Shown here piece after piece: positions 44,665 to 53,306 of a stretch of 64,000 bases of DNA. Each line of letters starts with the position of its first letter. Within the stretch, counting starts at the first letter, position 1. The DNA comes from Marinobacter caseinilyticus (GTDB lineage Bacteria; Pseudomonadota; Gammaproteobacteria; Pseudomonadales; Oleiphilaceae): the NCBI RefSeq assembly GCF_011074955.1, contig NZ_WUQJ01000031.1, positions 62,001 to 126,000 of the forward strand, given 5' to 3'. The translations under genes were made by a program, and so were the position numbers. The notes beneath the pieces were generated by a model. The model saw only the letters and a program-made list of their open reading frames with translations. It searched no databases and was not told where the DNA came from.

Positions 44665-46112
44665 TGCACTTCCCCGGCGGTATGTCCGGTGGCATCGCAA
44701 TGCCCCGGCGCTGCGGGGGCATGCGCGGAACACACGTAAATCAATGGGTCCTGTTGTCGCTCGGCGAACCTCAACCACTGCGACAGCTGGTGCTGGGGAG
44801 GCTGGCCAGTCGGATCGACGCTGGCGGGTAACAGCGCCAACCGCACGCCTTGCGGCCAGCTCTGTCGGGCTTCAGCCAGAAAATCGGCCAACTCCCCCGT
44901 TGGCGGCTCCCAGGCCCGGGTGACCACCAGCACCGCCTTGCGGGGGTCCGACGACAGCTGCAACCCTGCCCTGCGCAACGTTTGGCGGTCGTCAACCAGG
45001 GAGGCCGAGCCACCGGCCGTGAGGTTGAGGGCGGGCTCGGGATGTGTCTCGGAATGGGACCATGGCGCCGTATCGGCGCCTGCATGCGCCCAGCGGATGA
45101 TCACGCAGGCGCTGGGCACTGGGTGAACGGCGGCGGTGGTGGCCAGATCGGGTTGGTCCTTGGCGTCGGAATAAGCGTTGCCAGTGTCCAGGGCGGGTGT
45201 TTCCATGCGGTACTGCAGCGCCGCCAAGCCCGGGTGGCGTGCCAATTGACGCCGCGCCCGGGCGCCAAGGTGCCCGTTCGCGAAGGCCAGCAGCAGCAGA
45301 CGCGGAAGCACCAGATAACACAGCCAGGTCATCACAATAAACGGCCACCATTCGCCCCAGCGGGCCGGTGCAGTTTCAACGCTGCCTTCTGTGATGCGGA
45401 AAAACCGCGAGTCTGCCACCAGATCCAGTGACGGTGATGCGGTCGGCCATAAGTCCTGCCAGGGAAGCGCGATGAACCGGATGAAACGATGAAAGGCTTC
45501 GGGCGATGTGTTCAGCGTGGTGCTCCAGCCAAACGCCAGATCCTGAACAACGACCAGCACGATCAAGGTCAGCACACCGGTGATGCCGAACGCGAGCCCG
45601 CCGGTGTGTGCGGCGCGGGCCATCAGTTGTGGTTGCAACGAATGCAGAGCGGAGCCCGTTGCAGGAGAATAACCCAGCCGGCTGCTGATGCGCTCCATCA
45701 GCAGCCCCCAGGGTTGCCAGCCCATCAGGGCCTGGACACTGGTTAACAGCGCCAATAACAGCTGCAGAGCCGCGAAGGCCAGCATCACCGTGATGTTGAT
45801 TTGGTTGGTACCATCGTAGAACAACAACCCGACCATGGTGATCACGCCCAGCATCGCCCCCACCGCCGCGAATCCAACAGTGCAGCGGTGCCAGAATGTC
45901 AGCCGGGCGTCATTGCGACGAGTGGGGCTGGGACGGGCGGTAACGGCATTGACGTAACGAAGCCAGGCCCGGGGGCTGGGGCGCTGCCCTTCGGCCTGAC
46001 AGGCCAGGGCAAATTTGCGATCCCGGCGATGCAGAAACGCCGCCGGCTGCGCTTGATCTTTGCGAACCTGGTCATCGAAATCCAGTAGTAATGTCAGTAA
46101 ATCCTTAGGCAT
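44661..46112 (-). CDS. DUF2868 family membrane protein
   Basis: 483 residues from the ATG at 46112 (MPKDLLTLLLDFDDQVRKDQAQ), which has AGGAC upstream. Four or so transmembrane helices lie at about 95-150, 195-225 and 280-305. The C-terminal soluble part (about 330-483) holds alternating strands and helices, including VLVVTRAWEPPTGELADFLAEARQSWPQGVRLALLP, and may contact the GTPase. It matches DUF2868, which in Pseudomonas and relatives is paired with the DUF3482 GTPase; the pair is translationally coupled here. Confidence 0.85.
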   Translation of the reverse strand: MPKDLLTLLLDFDDQVRKDQAQPAAFLHRRDRKFALACQAEGQRPSPRAWLRYVNAVTARPSPTRRNDARLTFWHRCTVGFAAVGAMLGVITMVGLLFYDGTNQINITVMLAFAALQLLLALLTSVQALMGWQPWGLLMERISSRLGYSPATGSALHSLQPQLMARAAHTGGLAFGITGVLTLIVLVVVQDLAFGWSTTLNTSPEAFHRFIRFIALPWQDLWPTASPSLDLVADSRFFRITEGSVETAPARWGEWWPFIVMTWLCYLVLPRLLLLAFANGHLGARARRQLARHPGLAALQYRMETPALDTGNAYSDAKDQPDLATTAAVHPVPSACVIIRWAHAGADTAPWSHSETHPEPALNLTAGGSASLVDDRQTLRRAGLQLSSDPRKAVLVVTRAWEPPTGELADFLAEARQSWPQGVRLALLPASVDPTGQPPQHQLSQWLRFAERQQDPLIYVCSAHAPAAPGHCDATGHTAGEVQ

Positions 46113-46233
46113 GAAGGGTCCTGAGCATGGGTCGTCTTCAAGAGTGTAACCTGATCCATCGTCGGCCCGCCAAGCCAATGGGATGGGTAAATGCTAGGAT
46201 AAAGAACACCTTTACGCGACGTCCGATCTGCCT

Positions 46234-46593
46234 ATGCCTCACCACCTGATGAATCTCCGACATGTGCCCGATGATGAGGCGGATGAAATCCGTGACCTGT
46301 TCGAGGCCCATGACGTGCCCTACTATGAAACACCTCCGAGCCGCTGGGGCATCAGCATGGGCGGTTTTTGGGTGCATGATCCGGACCAGGCGGAACGGGC
46401 CAGAGCGCTGTTGGCCGAGTATCAGCGCGAACGCCAGCACACCCAGCGCCAGGCGTACGCGCAGGCCCGACACGCGGGACGTGTCGTCGGGGTCTGGCAA
46501 CGATTTCGGCAGCGCCCAGTCACAATGCTGGCGGTTTGTCTGGCTGTTGTGGTGATTGCGGCCCTGACCCTCGCTCCCTACCTGACGCTGTAG
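46234..46593 (+). CDS. DUF6164-like small membrane protein
   Basis: 119 residues. The N-terminal part (LMNLRHVPDDEADEIRDLFEAHDVPYYETPPSRWGISMGGFWVHDPDQAERARALLAEYQRERQ) resembles DUF2007/DUF6164 putative signal-transducing domains, small alpha/beta folds with an exposed sheet. One C-terminal transmembrane helix follows (MLAVCLAVVVIAALTLAPYL). It is divergent from the DUF2868 gene. No function can be assigned. The 241 bases after it, to the Crp/Fnr gene end, show no gene. Confidence 0.75.
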   Translation: MPHHLMNLRHVPDDEADEIRDLFEAHDVPYYETPPSRWGISMGGFWVHDPDQAERARALLAEYQRERQHTQRQAYAQARHAGRVVGVWQRFRQRPVTMLAVCLAVVVIAALTLAPYLTL

Positions 46594-46834
46594 TGAAAAC
46601 AGTGACGAGCTGCAGTGGTGATCTTAGGCGACAAGCCATGGCGCAATGATGTCGTGCTCTTCGCACGGCCTCACCACGGGTCGGGAAACGGCTGAAACGA
46701 ATAGCCACAGTCCCGATTTGCAGACAAGGAACCGACGCGAGGGTGCACCGGCCAGAGGGACTTGAGTGCGGCCAGCGGGGGCGATCACAACAGGCGTGCC
46801 TGCCGTTGTCCCAACAGACGGGGCGTGAGTGGGT

Positions 46835-47539
46835 TCAGTCTTTGTGCTTGAGCCGCGAGAAGGTGGCCGGTGCCACCCCGAGCCAGGCCGCGAGCAGAAA
46901 GTCGGGTACGCGTCGGATCAGTTCCGGGTAGTCCTGTACCAGCATGTCATACCGGTCCTGGGCGGGCAGGGTTTGTTTGTGGAATTCCCGCATGGTGGAC
47001 AGTTCGGCGAGTTCCTCGGTCAGCGCCAGTGCGAAGCGTGCCCAGCGGCCCTCGCTGTAGGAACGAATGGTCGATCGAAAAGTGCTGAAATCCGCCACCC
47101 ATAGGGTACAAGGCGTCACGGGTGTCAGGCAGAGGGTGTTCCGGGCGGTCCGACTGCGCCCGAAAACCGGCCAGATCATATCGCCCTCGGTAAAAAAATG
47201 ATGAATGGCGACTTTACCCGCTGGAGACTCGCGGAACAGTCGCAATACCCCGTGCTGTACCAGATAGACCTGCCGCCAGGGGCGCTCATGTTTTTCCAGA
47301 ACCGTTTCCGCGTCCATGGCGGATTTGCTGAACAGGTCCGCGACTTCAGCCAGAAATCGATTATTGAGATTCTGTGGGTCGTCAGTCAACCGCAGGCCAA
47401 AAACCCGGCTCAGGCTATTGAGTAAAACCAGGCTTTCAGGCGAGGTGGCTGCTGGCATGGCCGCATTGTCTTCCTGGCCAAGCAAACACGGAGCAGACGC
47501 CAGCGGGTTGGCCTTGTGGTGGGTATCAGTCATGGGCAT
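46835..47539 (-). CDS. Crp/Fnr family transcriptional regulator
   Basis: 234 residues. A cyclic-nucleotide-binding-type beta-roll lies at about 55-150 (VYLVQHGVLRLFRESPAGKVAIHHFFTEGDMIWPVFG). The long dimerisation helix follows, then a C-terminal helix-turn-helix (FLLAAWLGVAPATFSRLKHKD) that ends right after the recognition helix. It lacks the cysteine cluster of FNR. The cAMP-contact residues of CRP are not conserved, so the effector is unknown. An ATG 27 codons in (MPAATSPESL) is an alternative start. A CRP-geometry palindrome lies 64 bases upstream. Confidence 0.85.
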   Translation of the reverse strand: MPMTDTHHKANPLASAPCLLGQEDNAAMPAATSPESLVLLNSLSRVFGLRLTDDPQNLNNRFLAEVADLFSKSAMDAETVLEKHERPWRQVYLVQHGVLRLFRESPAGKVAIHHFFTEGDMIWPVFGRSRTARNTLCLTPVTPCTLWVADFSTFRSTIRSYSEGRWARFALALTEELAELSTMREFHKQTLPAQDRYDMLVQDYPELIRRVPDFLLAAWLGVAPATFSRLKHKD

Positions 47540-48044
47540 GCGGCATATTGGGCGAACGCTGAATTGGTTGGCCTGTGATTATTCCATGATCACCCCAAGC
47601 CTCAAAATGACTTATATCATTTTGGCCAAGCGATAAAATCGATAAGCCGCTCGGCAACCACGCCAGTCTTGGCGCTGGCCTTGCCTGGAGGCATCGTTAG
47701 CATGCGCTTCATTGCCTCGGCAGCGTCTGTACTCTTATTGCCACGATTGCCGAGTTTAACGGCTGACCGAACTTGAGCCTCCAGGCCCAGGTATGTGGGG
47801 GTGTATACTTTTTTTACCCGCAACCCACGCCTCGAGTGCGGGCAGCCATTGCCCCGACAGGGTATCGAACCGGTGGCAATGAGATATGCGGCGGCATCAA
47901 CTGGTAACATCCAGCGCCCCCCGAGGGTTGGCCGGCGCGCGCTCCCGTAACGACGGTATTTGTGCGACACTGAGTCCAGGCTGTAAAAATTTGAATTCGG
48001 GGGCAGCCACCTGTGTGTGCCCTGAGTGACGCTTGAGGGTTTCC
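47540..48044. other. Gene-poor region between the Crp/Fnr gene and the next plus-strand gene
   Basis: 505 bases. It contains the palindrome at 47603-47624. A 117-codon minus-strand frame (47617-47970) has no recognisable family and no good ribosome-binding site, and it runs into the palindrome. An inverted repeat CATTGCC/GGCAATG (47847-47853 and 47875-47881) encloses a TATCGAACCGG stretch that recalls a tRNA T-loop but does not fold as one. I find no gene that I can support. Confidence 0.5.
47603..47624. promoter_or_regulatory. Putative Crp/Fnr-type operator
   Basis: A perfect palindrome, CAAAATGA-CTTATA-TCATTTTG, with 8-base arms and a 6-base centre. The AATGA-N6-TCATT core has the geometry of CRP sites (TGTGA-N6-TCACA). 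It is 64 bases upstream of the Crp/Fnr-type gene, so autoregulation is the simplest reading. Confidence 0.5.
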
Positions 48045-48710
48045 ATGGAACTGGATCCGTTATCCGCTTTTTTCAGTCAACAATACAGTGCCCTTATCCT
48101 GCTGGGTGTCATCGTCGTCATCGTTGTCGCGCTGGTGCTGGTGGTGCGGATGAACCTGCTGACTCGCTCCGATCAGGAGGTACAAAAAAAGCGCCTGGAT
48201 ACACTCTGGCGGGAATTGGGTGATGCGCGGGTGCAACCGCCTGACGGCGTCAAGGTTCCCCCCACGCTGGACAACCCCATCCTGACGGAGCAGTTTTTGC
48301 TCGAAAAAGACGCCTGCGAAAAAATCTGGCCCCTGGTCTGGACCCTGCACGAAAAACTGGGTGTTTTCCTGCTCGCGGTTGAAAGCAATGAGCCTCCCGG
48401 CGAAACCCGGCTGTCATCACGGAACGCCGCCCTGGATGCGCGATCGAAGATCAATGAACTGCGCCCGTTTTACGACGAGGAAATTGACAGCCTGCTGACA
48501 CGGCTGATTGATACCGAAATCAAGGCACACCTGGCGGGCTGCCAGTACCTGGACCATAAACCCGAGGATTTATCTGGCCCCGGCGACGATGACGGTGCGC
48601 GGCGAGCATTCCAGCAAAAATTTCGTCACCTGCATGATGCCGAAGCCCGGGAGTTATTGAGTCATCTGATTCATGTGATGCGACGGCGCCTTGTCCGTCG
48701 CCACGATTGA
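48045..48710 (+). CDS. Hypothetical single-pass membrane protein
   Basis: A 221-residue protein that I do not recognise. An N-terminal transmembrane helix (about 16-35, LILLGVIVVIVVALVLVVRM) is followed by a soluble, charged helical domain with a Pro-rich entry (ARVQPPDGVKVPPTLDNPILTEQFLLEKDACEKIWPLVWTLHEKLGVFLLAVESNEPPGE). The basic C-terminus ends MRRRLVRRHD. The ATG at 48045 follows GAGGG. Downstream lies the promoter region of the 3HB-oligomer hydrolase. It may be unrelated to that pathway. Confidence 0.65.
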   Translation: MELDPLSAFFSQQYSALILLGVIVVIVVALVLVVRMNLLTRSDQEVQKKRLDTLWRELGDARVQPPDGVKVPPTLDNPILTEQFLLEKDACEKIWPLVWTLHEKLGVFLLAVESNEPPGETRLSSRNAALDARSKINELRPFYDEEIDSLLTRLIDTEIKAHLAGCQYLDHKPEDLSGPGDDDGARRAFQQKFRHLHDAEARELLSHLIHVMRRRLVRRHD

Positions 48711-48727
48711 ATCGTTCATCCGGCGAT

Positions 48728-48857
48728 CGTCCGGATTGCGGGACGATGTCCGTAATGTCGGACAGTCTCGTTTTCTGCCTGTGAGGCTTGTACTTGCACG
48801 GTTACTGTTACTGCTATTCGACGTGTTCGTGGTTGCGGCTGTCCGGATCTCCGGACG
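48728..48857 (+). promoter_or_regulatory. Enhancer-like dyad cluster upstream of the 3HB-oligomer hydrolase gene
   Basis: Three 18-base dyads of the form YGTCC-N8-GGACR are present. Site 1 (48728-48745) has CGTCC/GGACG arms. Site 2 (48747-48764) is TGTCCG-TAATGT-CGGACA, a perfect 6-base dyad. Site 3 (48840-48857) is TGTCCGGATCTCCGGACG. They lie 60-190 bases upstream of a -24/-12 promoter. They match sites upstream of dctP, so they are likely binding sites for the sigma-54 activator encoded between the two units. Confidence 0.6.
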
Positions 48858-48918
48858 GCGACTTGTGGCTGTCAGCGTGAATACCCCTAACTAAATGGTT
48901 TTAAACAAGTAATTAAGT

Positions 48919-48934
48919 TGGCACAAGAGCCGCA
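48919..48934 (+). promoter_or_regulatory. Sigma-54 (-24/-12) promoter of the 3HB-oligomer hydrolase gene
   Basis: TGGCAC at 48919-48924, five bases, then CCGCA at 48930-48934. The invariant GG and GC are 12 bases apart, as required. Only the two pyrimidines before the GC differ from the TTGCA consensus. Predicted transcription start is about 48945, some 84 bases before the ATG. Confidence 0.6.
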
Positions 48935-49028
48935 TAGGTAGTTTCCCAGGTGCACTGTCTGCACGATGTTTGATTGCAGTCACAAGTTGCCTGATTCCAA
49001 CAAAAACAATGACAGGAAGGAAGCCACC

Positions 49029-51155
49029 ATGACGATCCGAGCCCCGCTCGCGATCTTGGCTGGGACGTGTGTCGCGCTCAGTCTGACCGCCTGCAACGAT
49101 AGCAACAATAACGACGACCCTACGCTGAATCAGCGTCCCGATTTTGTCATGGGAGCGATTCAGGCCCGCCAGCACCCCGTTGATGCCAACGATCTACTGA
49201 CCGGTGGCTCAGGCGCCACAGGATTGGCCAGTGGGACTCCGCCGGCGTTTGCCGATGCCCTCAACCCGACGGTGGATGAACTGCGGACACTGGCCATTTA
49301 CAACAATTACCGAGCCCTGGTGGATACCTCTGCGGGCGGGGGATACGGCACGTTGTTTGGTCCGCAAGTGGGCGCCGCTGACGCCGAAGGTCGCATTGGG
49401 GGAGGCGAGTTCCTGGCCTTTATCGATGGTGGTTCGGTGCCGTTATCGGTGATGGTTCAGATCCCGGACACCTTTGATCCTCAGTTCGCCTGCATGGTCA
49501 CCGCACCATCGTCCGGCTCCCGCGGTATATACGGCGCCATTGGCACCGCCGGTGAATGGGGCCTGAAAAAAGGCTGTGCAGTGGTCTACACCGACAAAGG
49601 CACCGGTACCGGGTCACACAATCTGGCCACCAATACCGCGCAAACGCTTGCCGGCCAGCTCAGTAACGACGAGAGTGTGGCGACTCAGTTCCGGGCGGAT
49701 CTTACGACGGCTGAACGCACCGAATTCAACAATCTGTACCCGGACCGTCTGGCGTTCAAGCATGCGCATTCCCAAGCCAACCCGGAAGCGGATTGGGGTT
49801 TGCACGTGTTGCGATCCATTGAATTTGGTTTGTACATTCTCAATGAGCAATTCGGCACTGCGTCGGATCGGGGCCGGATCATCACCCTGGTGCCGGAGAA
49901 CACGTTGGTCATCGCCTCCAGCGTATCAAACGGTGGCGGCGCGTCGATTCGCGCTGCGGAACAGGATACCCGCGGACTGATCGATGGGGTTGCGGTGTCG
50001 GAACCGAACGTCAATCCGGTGGTGGACACCGGCTTTACCATCCGCCAGGGCGCGGGTCCGGTCATCACCGAGCACAGCCGCAGTCTGTTTGATTACACCA
50101 CTGCGCTGGCGGTGTATCAGGGCTGCGCCAATCGGGCACCCTCGGTGCGCGACGATGCCCCGTTCAACAGTATCCTCAACAACGTCACCATCAATGAAAA
50201 CGCCTGTAGCAGCCTTGCGGCCCAGGGCCTGGTGACCGGGGCCGATCTGGATGCCCGGGCCGCGGATGCCCTTCGCATTCTGGAGCAGGAGGTGGGGATC
50301 CAGCCGGAACAGAATTTGTTGGCGCCCAGCCACTTCGGCTTGGCGGTGGCTCAGAGCATATCCATGACCTACGCCAATGCCTATGGGCGCTTCGGTGTGG
50401 ACGCGCGAGTCTGCGATCTAAGTCTGGCGGCCAGTGGCGCGGGAGGCGCAGTGGTGCCCTTGCCTGCGACCCAGGAAGCCGCTCTGTTTGCCACCAGCAA
50501 CGGTATTCCCCCAACGGGAGGCGTCAGCCTGATTTATGACAACGCCGCGGGAGGTGTTCCGACCGATCTTAAAGTCAGCACCTCGGCCGGCAGCGGCTTG
50601 CAGGATTACGGGCTTGATGCGTTGCTGTGCCTGCGGTCACTGGCGTTGGGGCAGGACGCGGCCAGCGGTGACGATCTGATTGGCGTCGCCGCGACCCAGT
50701 CAGACCGAATTGCGGACGGCATTGAGGCAATTCGGGCCACCGGCGATCTGGGCGGTAAGCCAGCTATCATTGTGACAGGACGCGCCGATGCCATCTTGCC
50801 GATCAACCATACTTCGCGTCCGTACTTCGGACTGAACCGGCGGGTCGAGGGTGCCGACAGTGGCTTGCGATACTATGAAGTTCTGAACGCTCACCATCTC
50901 GACGTTCTGAATGGTCTGGGGGGCTTTAACGAACGATATATACCGCTGCATCGCTACTATTTTCAGGCACTTGACCTGATGTATGGGCACTTGACCGAGC
51001 AAACCCCCTTGCCGCCCAGTCAAGTGATCCGCACCACGCCACGGGGTGCCGGTGCGCCTCCTCTCACCACGGCGCAGGTCCCGGACATTCCAGCCCTGCC
51101 GGATACCGCCGACCGGATAGAGTTTGCAGACAATCAGGTACGTATTCCGGACTAA
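49029..51155 (+). CDS. D-(-)-3-hydroxybutyrate oligomer hydrolase, lipoprotein form
   Basis: Hydrolyses 3-hydroxybutyrate oligomers, products of poly-3-hydroxybutyrate depolymerase, to monomers. 708 residues. A lipoprotein signal peptide with lipobox LTAC (Cys22) is followed by the conserved family body, including [61 protein letters not shown] and the likely nucleophile S300 in [11 protein letters not shown]. His in [18 protein letters not shown] is a triad candidate. The ATG at 49029 has AGGAAGG upstream. The lipobox suggests action at the membrane or cell surface. It stands alone behind its sigma-54 promoter. Confidence 0.9.
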   Translation: MTIRAPLAILAGTCVALSLTACNDSNNNDDPTLNQRPDFVMGAIQARQHPVDANDLLTGGSGATGLASGTPPAFADALNPTVDELRTLAIYNNYRALVDTSAGGGYGTLFGPQVGAADAEGRIGGGEFLAFIDGGSVPLSVMVQIPDTFDPQFACMVTAPSSGSRGIYGAIGTAGEWGLKKGCAVVYTDKGTGTGSHNLATNTAQTLAGQLSNDESVATQFRADLTTAERTEFNNLYPDRLAFKHAHSQANPEADWGLHVLRSIEFGLYILNEQFGTASDRGRIITLVPENTLVIASSVSNGGGASIRAAEQDTRGLIDGVAVSEPNVNPVVDTGFTIRQGAGPVITEHSRSLFDYTTALAVYQGCANRAPSVRDDAPFNSILNNVTINENACSSLAAQGLVTGADLDARAADALRILEQEVGIQPEQNLLAPSHFGLAVAQSISMTYANAYGRFGVDARVCDLSLAASGAGGAVVPLPATQEAALFATSNGIPPTGGVSLIYDNAAGGVPTDLKVSTSAGSGLQDYGLDALLCLRSLALGQDAASGDDLIGVAATQSDRIADGIEAIRATGDLGGKPAIIVTGRADAILPINHTSRPYFGLNRRVEGADSGLRYYEVLNAHHLDVLNGLGGFNERYIPLHRYYFQALDLMYGHLTEQTPLPPSQVIRTTPRGAGAPPLTTAQVPDIPALPDTADRIEFADNQVRIPD

Positions 51156-51174
51156 TCGAGCCGCCGCAGAACAA

Positions 51175-51203
51175 CAGGATCAGGGCAGACCGTCCTGATC
51201 TTG
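51175..51203 (+). terminator. Weak hairpin after the hydrolase gene
   Basis: GATCAGG (51178-51184) and CCTGATC (51194-51200) form a 7-base stem shortly after the stop. The following TTG is not a real T-run, so termination is only possible. Confidence 0.3.
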
Positions 51204-51396
51204 CCGTTTGGAGGGCGGTTGCCCCGTTTCGGGTAACGGCCGGTGGGTGACTGTCGGTTATGGTAGTGTGACGAGCCACCGGGCAGGCGTCGGCGGTAAC
51301 GCGCGAGGCCTGCCGTGTTTGCCCAAACCGACAGGCCCCTTATACTGCCTGCAACAGTCATCCATTGTGTCGGGTAACCATCGCAGAGTCAGACCC

Positions 51397-52845
51397 ATGA
51401 AACATTCAACGCCAGACGGTAAGCGACCCACTATGCAGCCTTTCTTGATCAATCACCGCAGCGGTCTGACCCGGGATCTGATAGAGGCGCTGTTTCCGAT
51501 GTTTGAGAAGGCCAGTGCCGGCGCCATCGCAGTGGACCAGGCGTCACGGATTACCTGGATCAACGCCAGCTACGCCGCGTTGCTTGGAATCAAGGATCCG
51601 GACTCGGTCATTGGCCAGCCCATTCAACCGGTGATCCCGCACACCCGTATGCCTGAGGTGGTGGCAACCGGCAACCCGCTGTTGCTGGATATCATGGAGC
51701 ATGAAACCCAGCAGCTGGTGGTGACACGGTTGCCCTTTTTTGATGATCAGGGTGAGGTGATCGGAGCGGTTGCGTTCGTGTTGTACGACGACTTGCAGCC
51801 ACTGACCCCACTGGTGAGTAAATACCGTCGCTTACATCAGGACCTGGCTGCGGCGCGCAAGGCGCTGGCCCGGCACGCTCGCGGTACTCGCTACAGCCTG
51901 GGCGATTTCGTGGGCGCGAGTCCGGCCGCACTGGAGGTAAAGCGGCAAGCCCGGTTGGCGGCGGGTCGAGACATGCCAGTATTGCTCTTGGGTGAGACGG
52001 GTACCGGTAAGGAGGTGCTGGCCCAGGCCATTCATTCCATCTCCGGCCGGGCGGACCGGCCGTTTGTCGGGGTTAACGTGGCTGCGGTACCCGAGAATCT
52101 GCTGGAAGCCGAATTTTTTGGTGTGGCACCTGGCGCCTACACCGGTGCGGATCGACGTACCCGCGATGGCAAATTCCAGCTGGCCAATGGCGGTACCCTG
52201 TTTCTCGACGAAGTCGGAGACATGCCGTTGACCCTGCAGGCCAAATTGCTCAGGGCATTGCAGGAGGGTGAAATTGAGCCCCTGGGCTCCAACAAAGTTC
52301 AGCAGGTGGATGTCCGGGTCATTGCCGCCACCAGTCGCAATCTCGAAGCCATGATGGCCGAAGGCAGTTTTCGGTCCGATCTATATTATCGGCTCAATGT
52401 CCTTGAAATCCCCATCCCGCCGTTGCGTGATCGCCTACAGGACCTGGGTATCCTCTGTGAAGCCATACTCGAGGCGGTGTGCGAGGGTCTGGATCTGCGC
52501 GGTGAAATCACCGACGCTGCGGTGGCCGCACTCAGTACCTATGACTGGCCAGGCAATATCCGGGAGCTTCGTAATGTACTGGAGCGCGCGCTGACCATGG
52601 GCGAGGACCTTGGCATTCTGGATGCGGATGCTATTTTCAAGGTTTTGCCCCGCAGTGGCAGCCGGTCCGTCTCGTCGTTGGCGCCCCGACAAGTGCGGCT
52701 TCTATCCCAGACCATGGCCGCGGCGGAAGCCCAGGCCATTGAGGATGCCTTGATAACGTGTCGGGGTAATCGCACGCGCGCGGCCAAGATGCTGGGCATT
52801 TCCCGGTCCGTTTTCTACGAAAAACTCGCCAAGATGTCCGGTTAA
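51397..52845 (+). CDS. Sigma-54-dependent transcriptional activator with PAS-like sensor
   Basis: 482 residues. A PAS-like N-terminal domain (about 30-150, KASAGAIAVDQASRITWINASYAALLGI) is followed by an AAA+ domain with Walker A GETGTGKE (199-206), the sigma-54 contact loop GAYTGA (246-251, Tyr for the usual Phe) and Walker B TLFLDEVGDM. A C-terminal Fis-type helix-turn-helix (GNRTRAAKMLGISRSVFYEKL) completes it. It is flanked by 3HB genes carrying -24/-12 promoters and shared dyads, so it most likely activates them in response to 3HB or a metabolite. Pseudomonas has a comparable sigma-54 regulator for 3HB use. An ATG at 51433 is an alternative start. Confidence 0.9.
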   Translation: MKHSTPDGKRPTMQPFLINHRSGLTRDLIEALFPMFEKASAGAIAVDQASRITWINASYAALLGIKDPDSVIGQPIQPVIPHTRMPEVVATGNPLLLDIMEHETQQLVVTRLPFFDDQGEVIGAVAFVLYDDLQPLTPLVSKYRRLHQDLAAARKALARHARGTRYSLGDFVGASPAALEVKRQARLAAGRDMPVLLLGETGTGKEVLAQAIHSISGRADRPFVGVNVAAVPENLLEAEFFGVAPGAYTGADRRTRDGKFQLANGGTLFLDEVGDMPLTLQAKLLRALQEGEIEPLGSNKVQQVDVRVIAATSRNLEAMMAEGSFRSDLYYRLNVLEIPIPPLRDRLQDLGILCEAILEAVCEGLDLRGEITDAAVAALSTYDWPGNIRELRNVLERALTMGEDLGILDADAIFKVLPRSGSRSVSSLAPRQVRLLSQTMAAAEAQAIEDALITCRGNRTRAAKMLGISRSVFYEKLAKMSG

Positions 52846-52915
52846 CCGGACGCATGTCCGGGTATTAGTACAATCCCTTACGACCTATGTCTGAATGTGT
52901 CCGGATAACAGTACA
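52835..52915 (+). promoter_or_regulatory. Enhancer-like dyad cluster upstream of dctP
   Basis: Three 18-base sites share TGTCCGG: TGTCCGGTTAACCGGACG (52835-52852), TGTCCGGGTATTAGTACA (52855-52872) and TGTCCGGATAACAGTACA (52898-52915). Start-to-start distances are 20 and 43 bases, about two and four helical turns, so all face the same side of the DNA. The first overlaps the stop codon of the activator gene. They lie 64-145 bases upstream of a -24/-12 promoter. Confidence 0.65.
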
Positions 52916-52978
52916 AATTCGATTGCTTAAATAATAGAAAAAAATTCATCTTGTTGATAAATATAAAAAAAATATGTC

Positions 52979-52994
52979 TGGCACGGGGTCTGCA
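52979..52994 (+). promoter_or_regulatory. Sigma-54 (-24/-12) promoter of the dctPQM-bdh-acetoacetyl-CoA synthetase operon
   Basis: TGGCAC at 52979-52984, five bases, then CTGCA at 52990-52994: one mismatch to TGGCAC-N5-TTGCA, with GG and GC 12 bases apart. The predicted start near 53005 leaves an unusually long leader of about 300 bases before the dctP ATG. I see no small gene and no better promoter in that leader. Confidence 0.65.
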
Positions 52995-53306
52995 TTGTCC
53001 AGATCGCAAGACGTCGGAACAACGCAGACAACAAGCCTGACGCAAGCGATCGGATTTATTAAACCTTTGAATAACAGCCTGATGTGGTTGAGTTCCCAGA
53101 CATGCGGTACGTGGCATACAGCCCCGATAGGTGGCTTTCTCGAATACCGTGTAATGGGGTGATTTGCGGCCACAGTCGTGTCTTCAAGGGTCTGTTAATT
53201 CCACGTCGATTTGGTTTCCTGCGTTGCCGGACTAAACTCAGATCAGGCCTGTTATGTCACGGGTCGGTGGTCTGTATACAACAACAATACTTAGGGGACT
53301 TAACCA

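Noticed and set aside
47847-47881. tRNA-like T-loop (TTCGA on the minus strand) inside an inverted repeat
   Set aside because: The T-stem does not pair beyond two bases and no D-arm, anticodon arm or acceptor stem can be built.
47617-47970. 117-codon minus-strand frame in the gene-poor stretch
   Set aside because: No family, no good ribosome-binding site, basic low-information N-terminus, and its end runs into a perfect palindrome. It could be a decayed gene, but I cannot support it.
53100-53306. Second sigma-54 promoter closer to dctP (TGGCAT and TGGCTT stretches)
   Set aside because: Neither has GC at the -12 position 12 bases from the GG, unlike the site at 52979.
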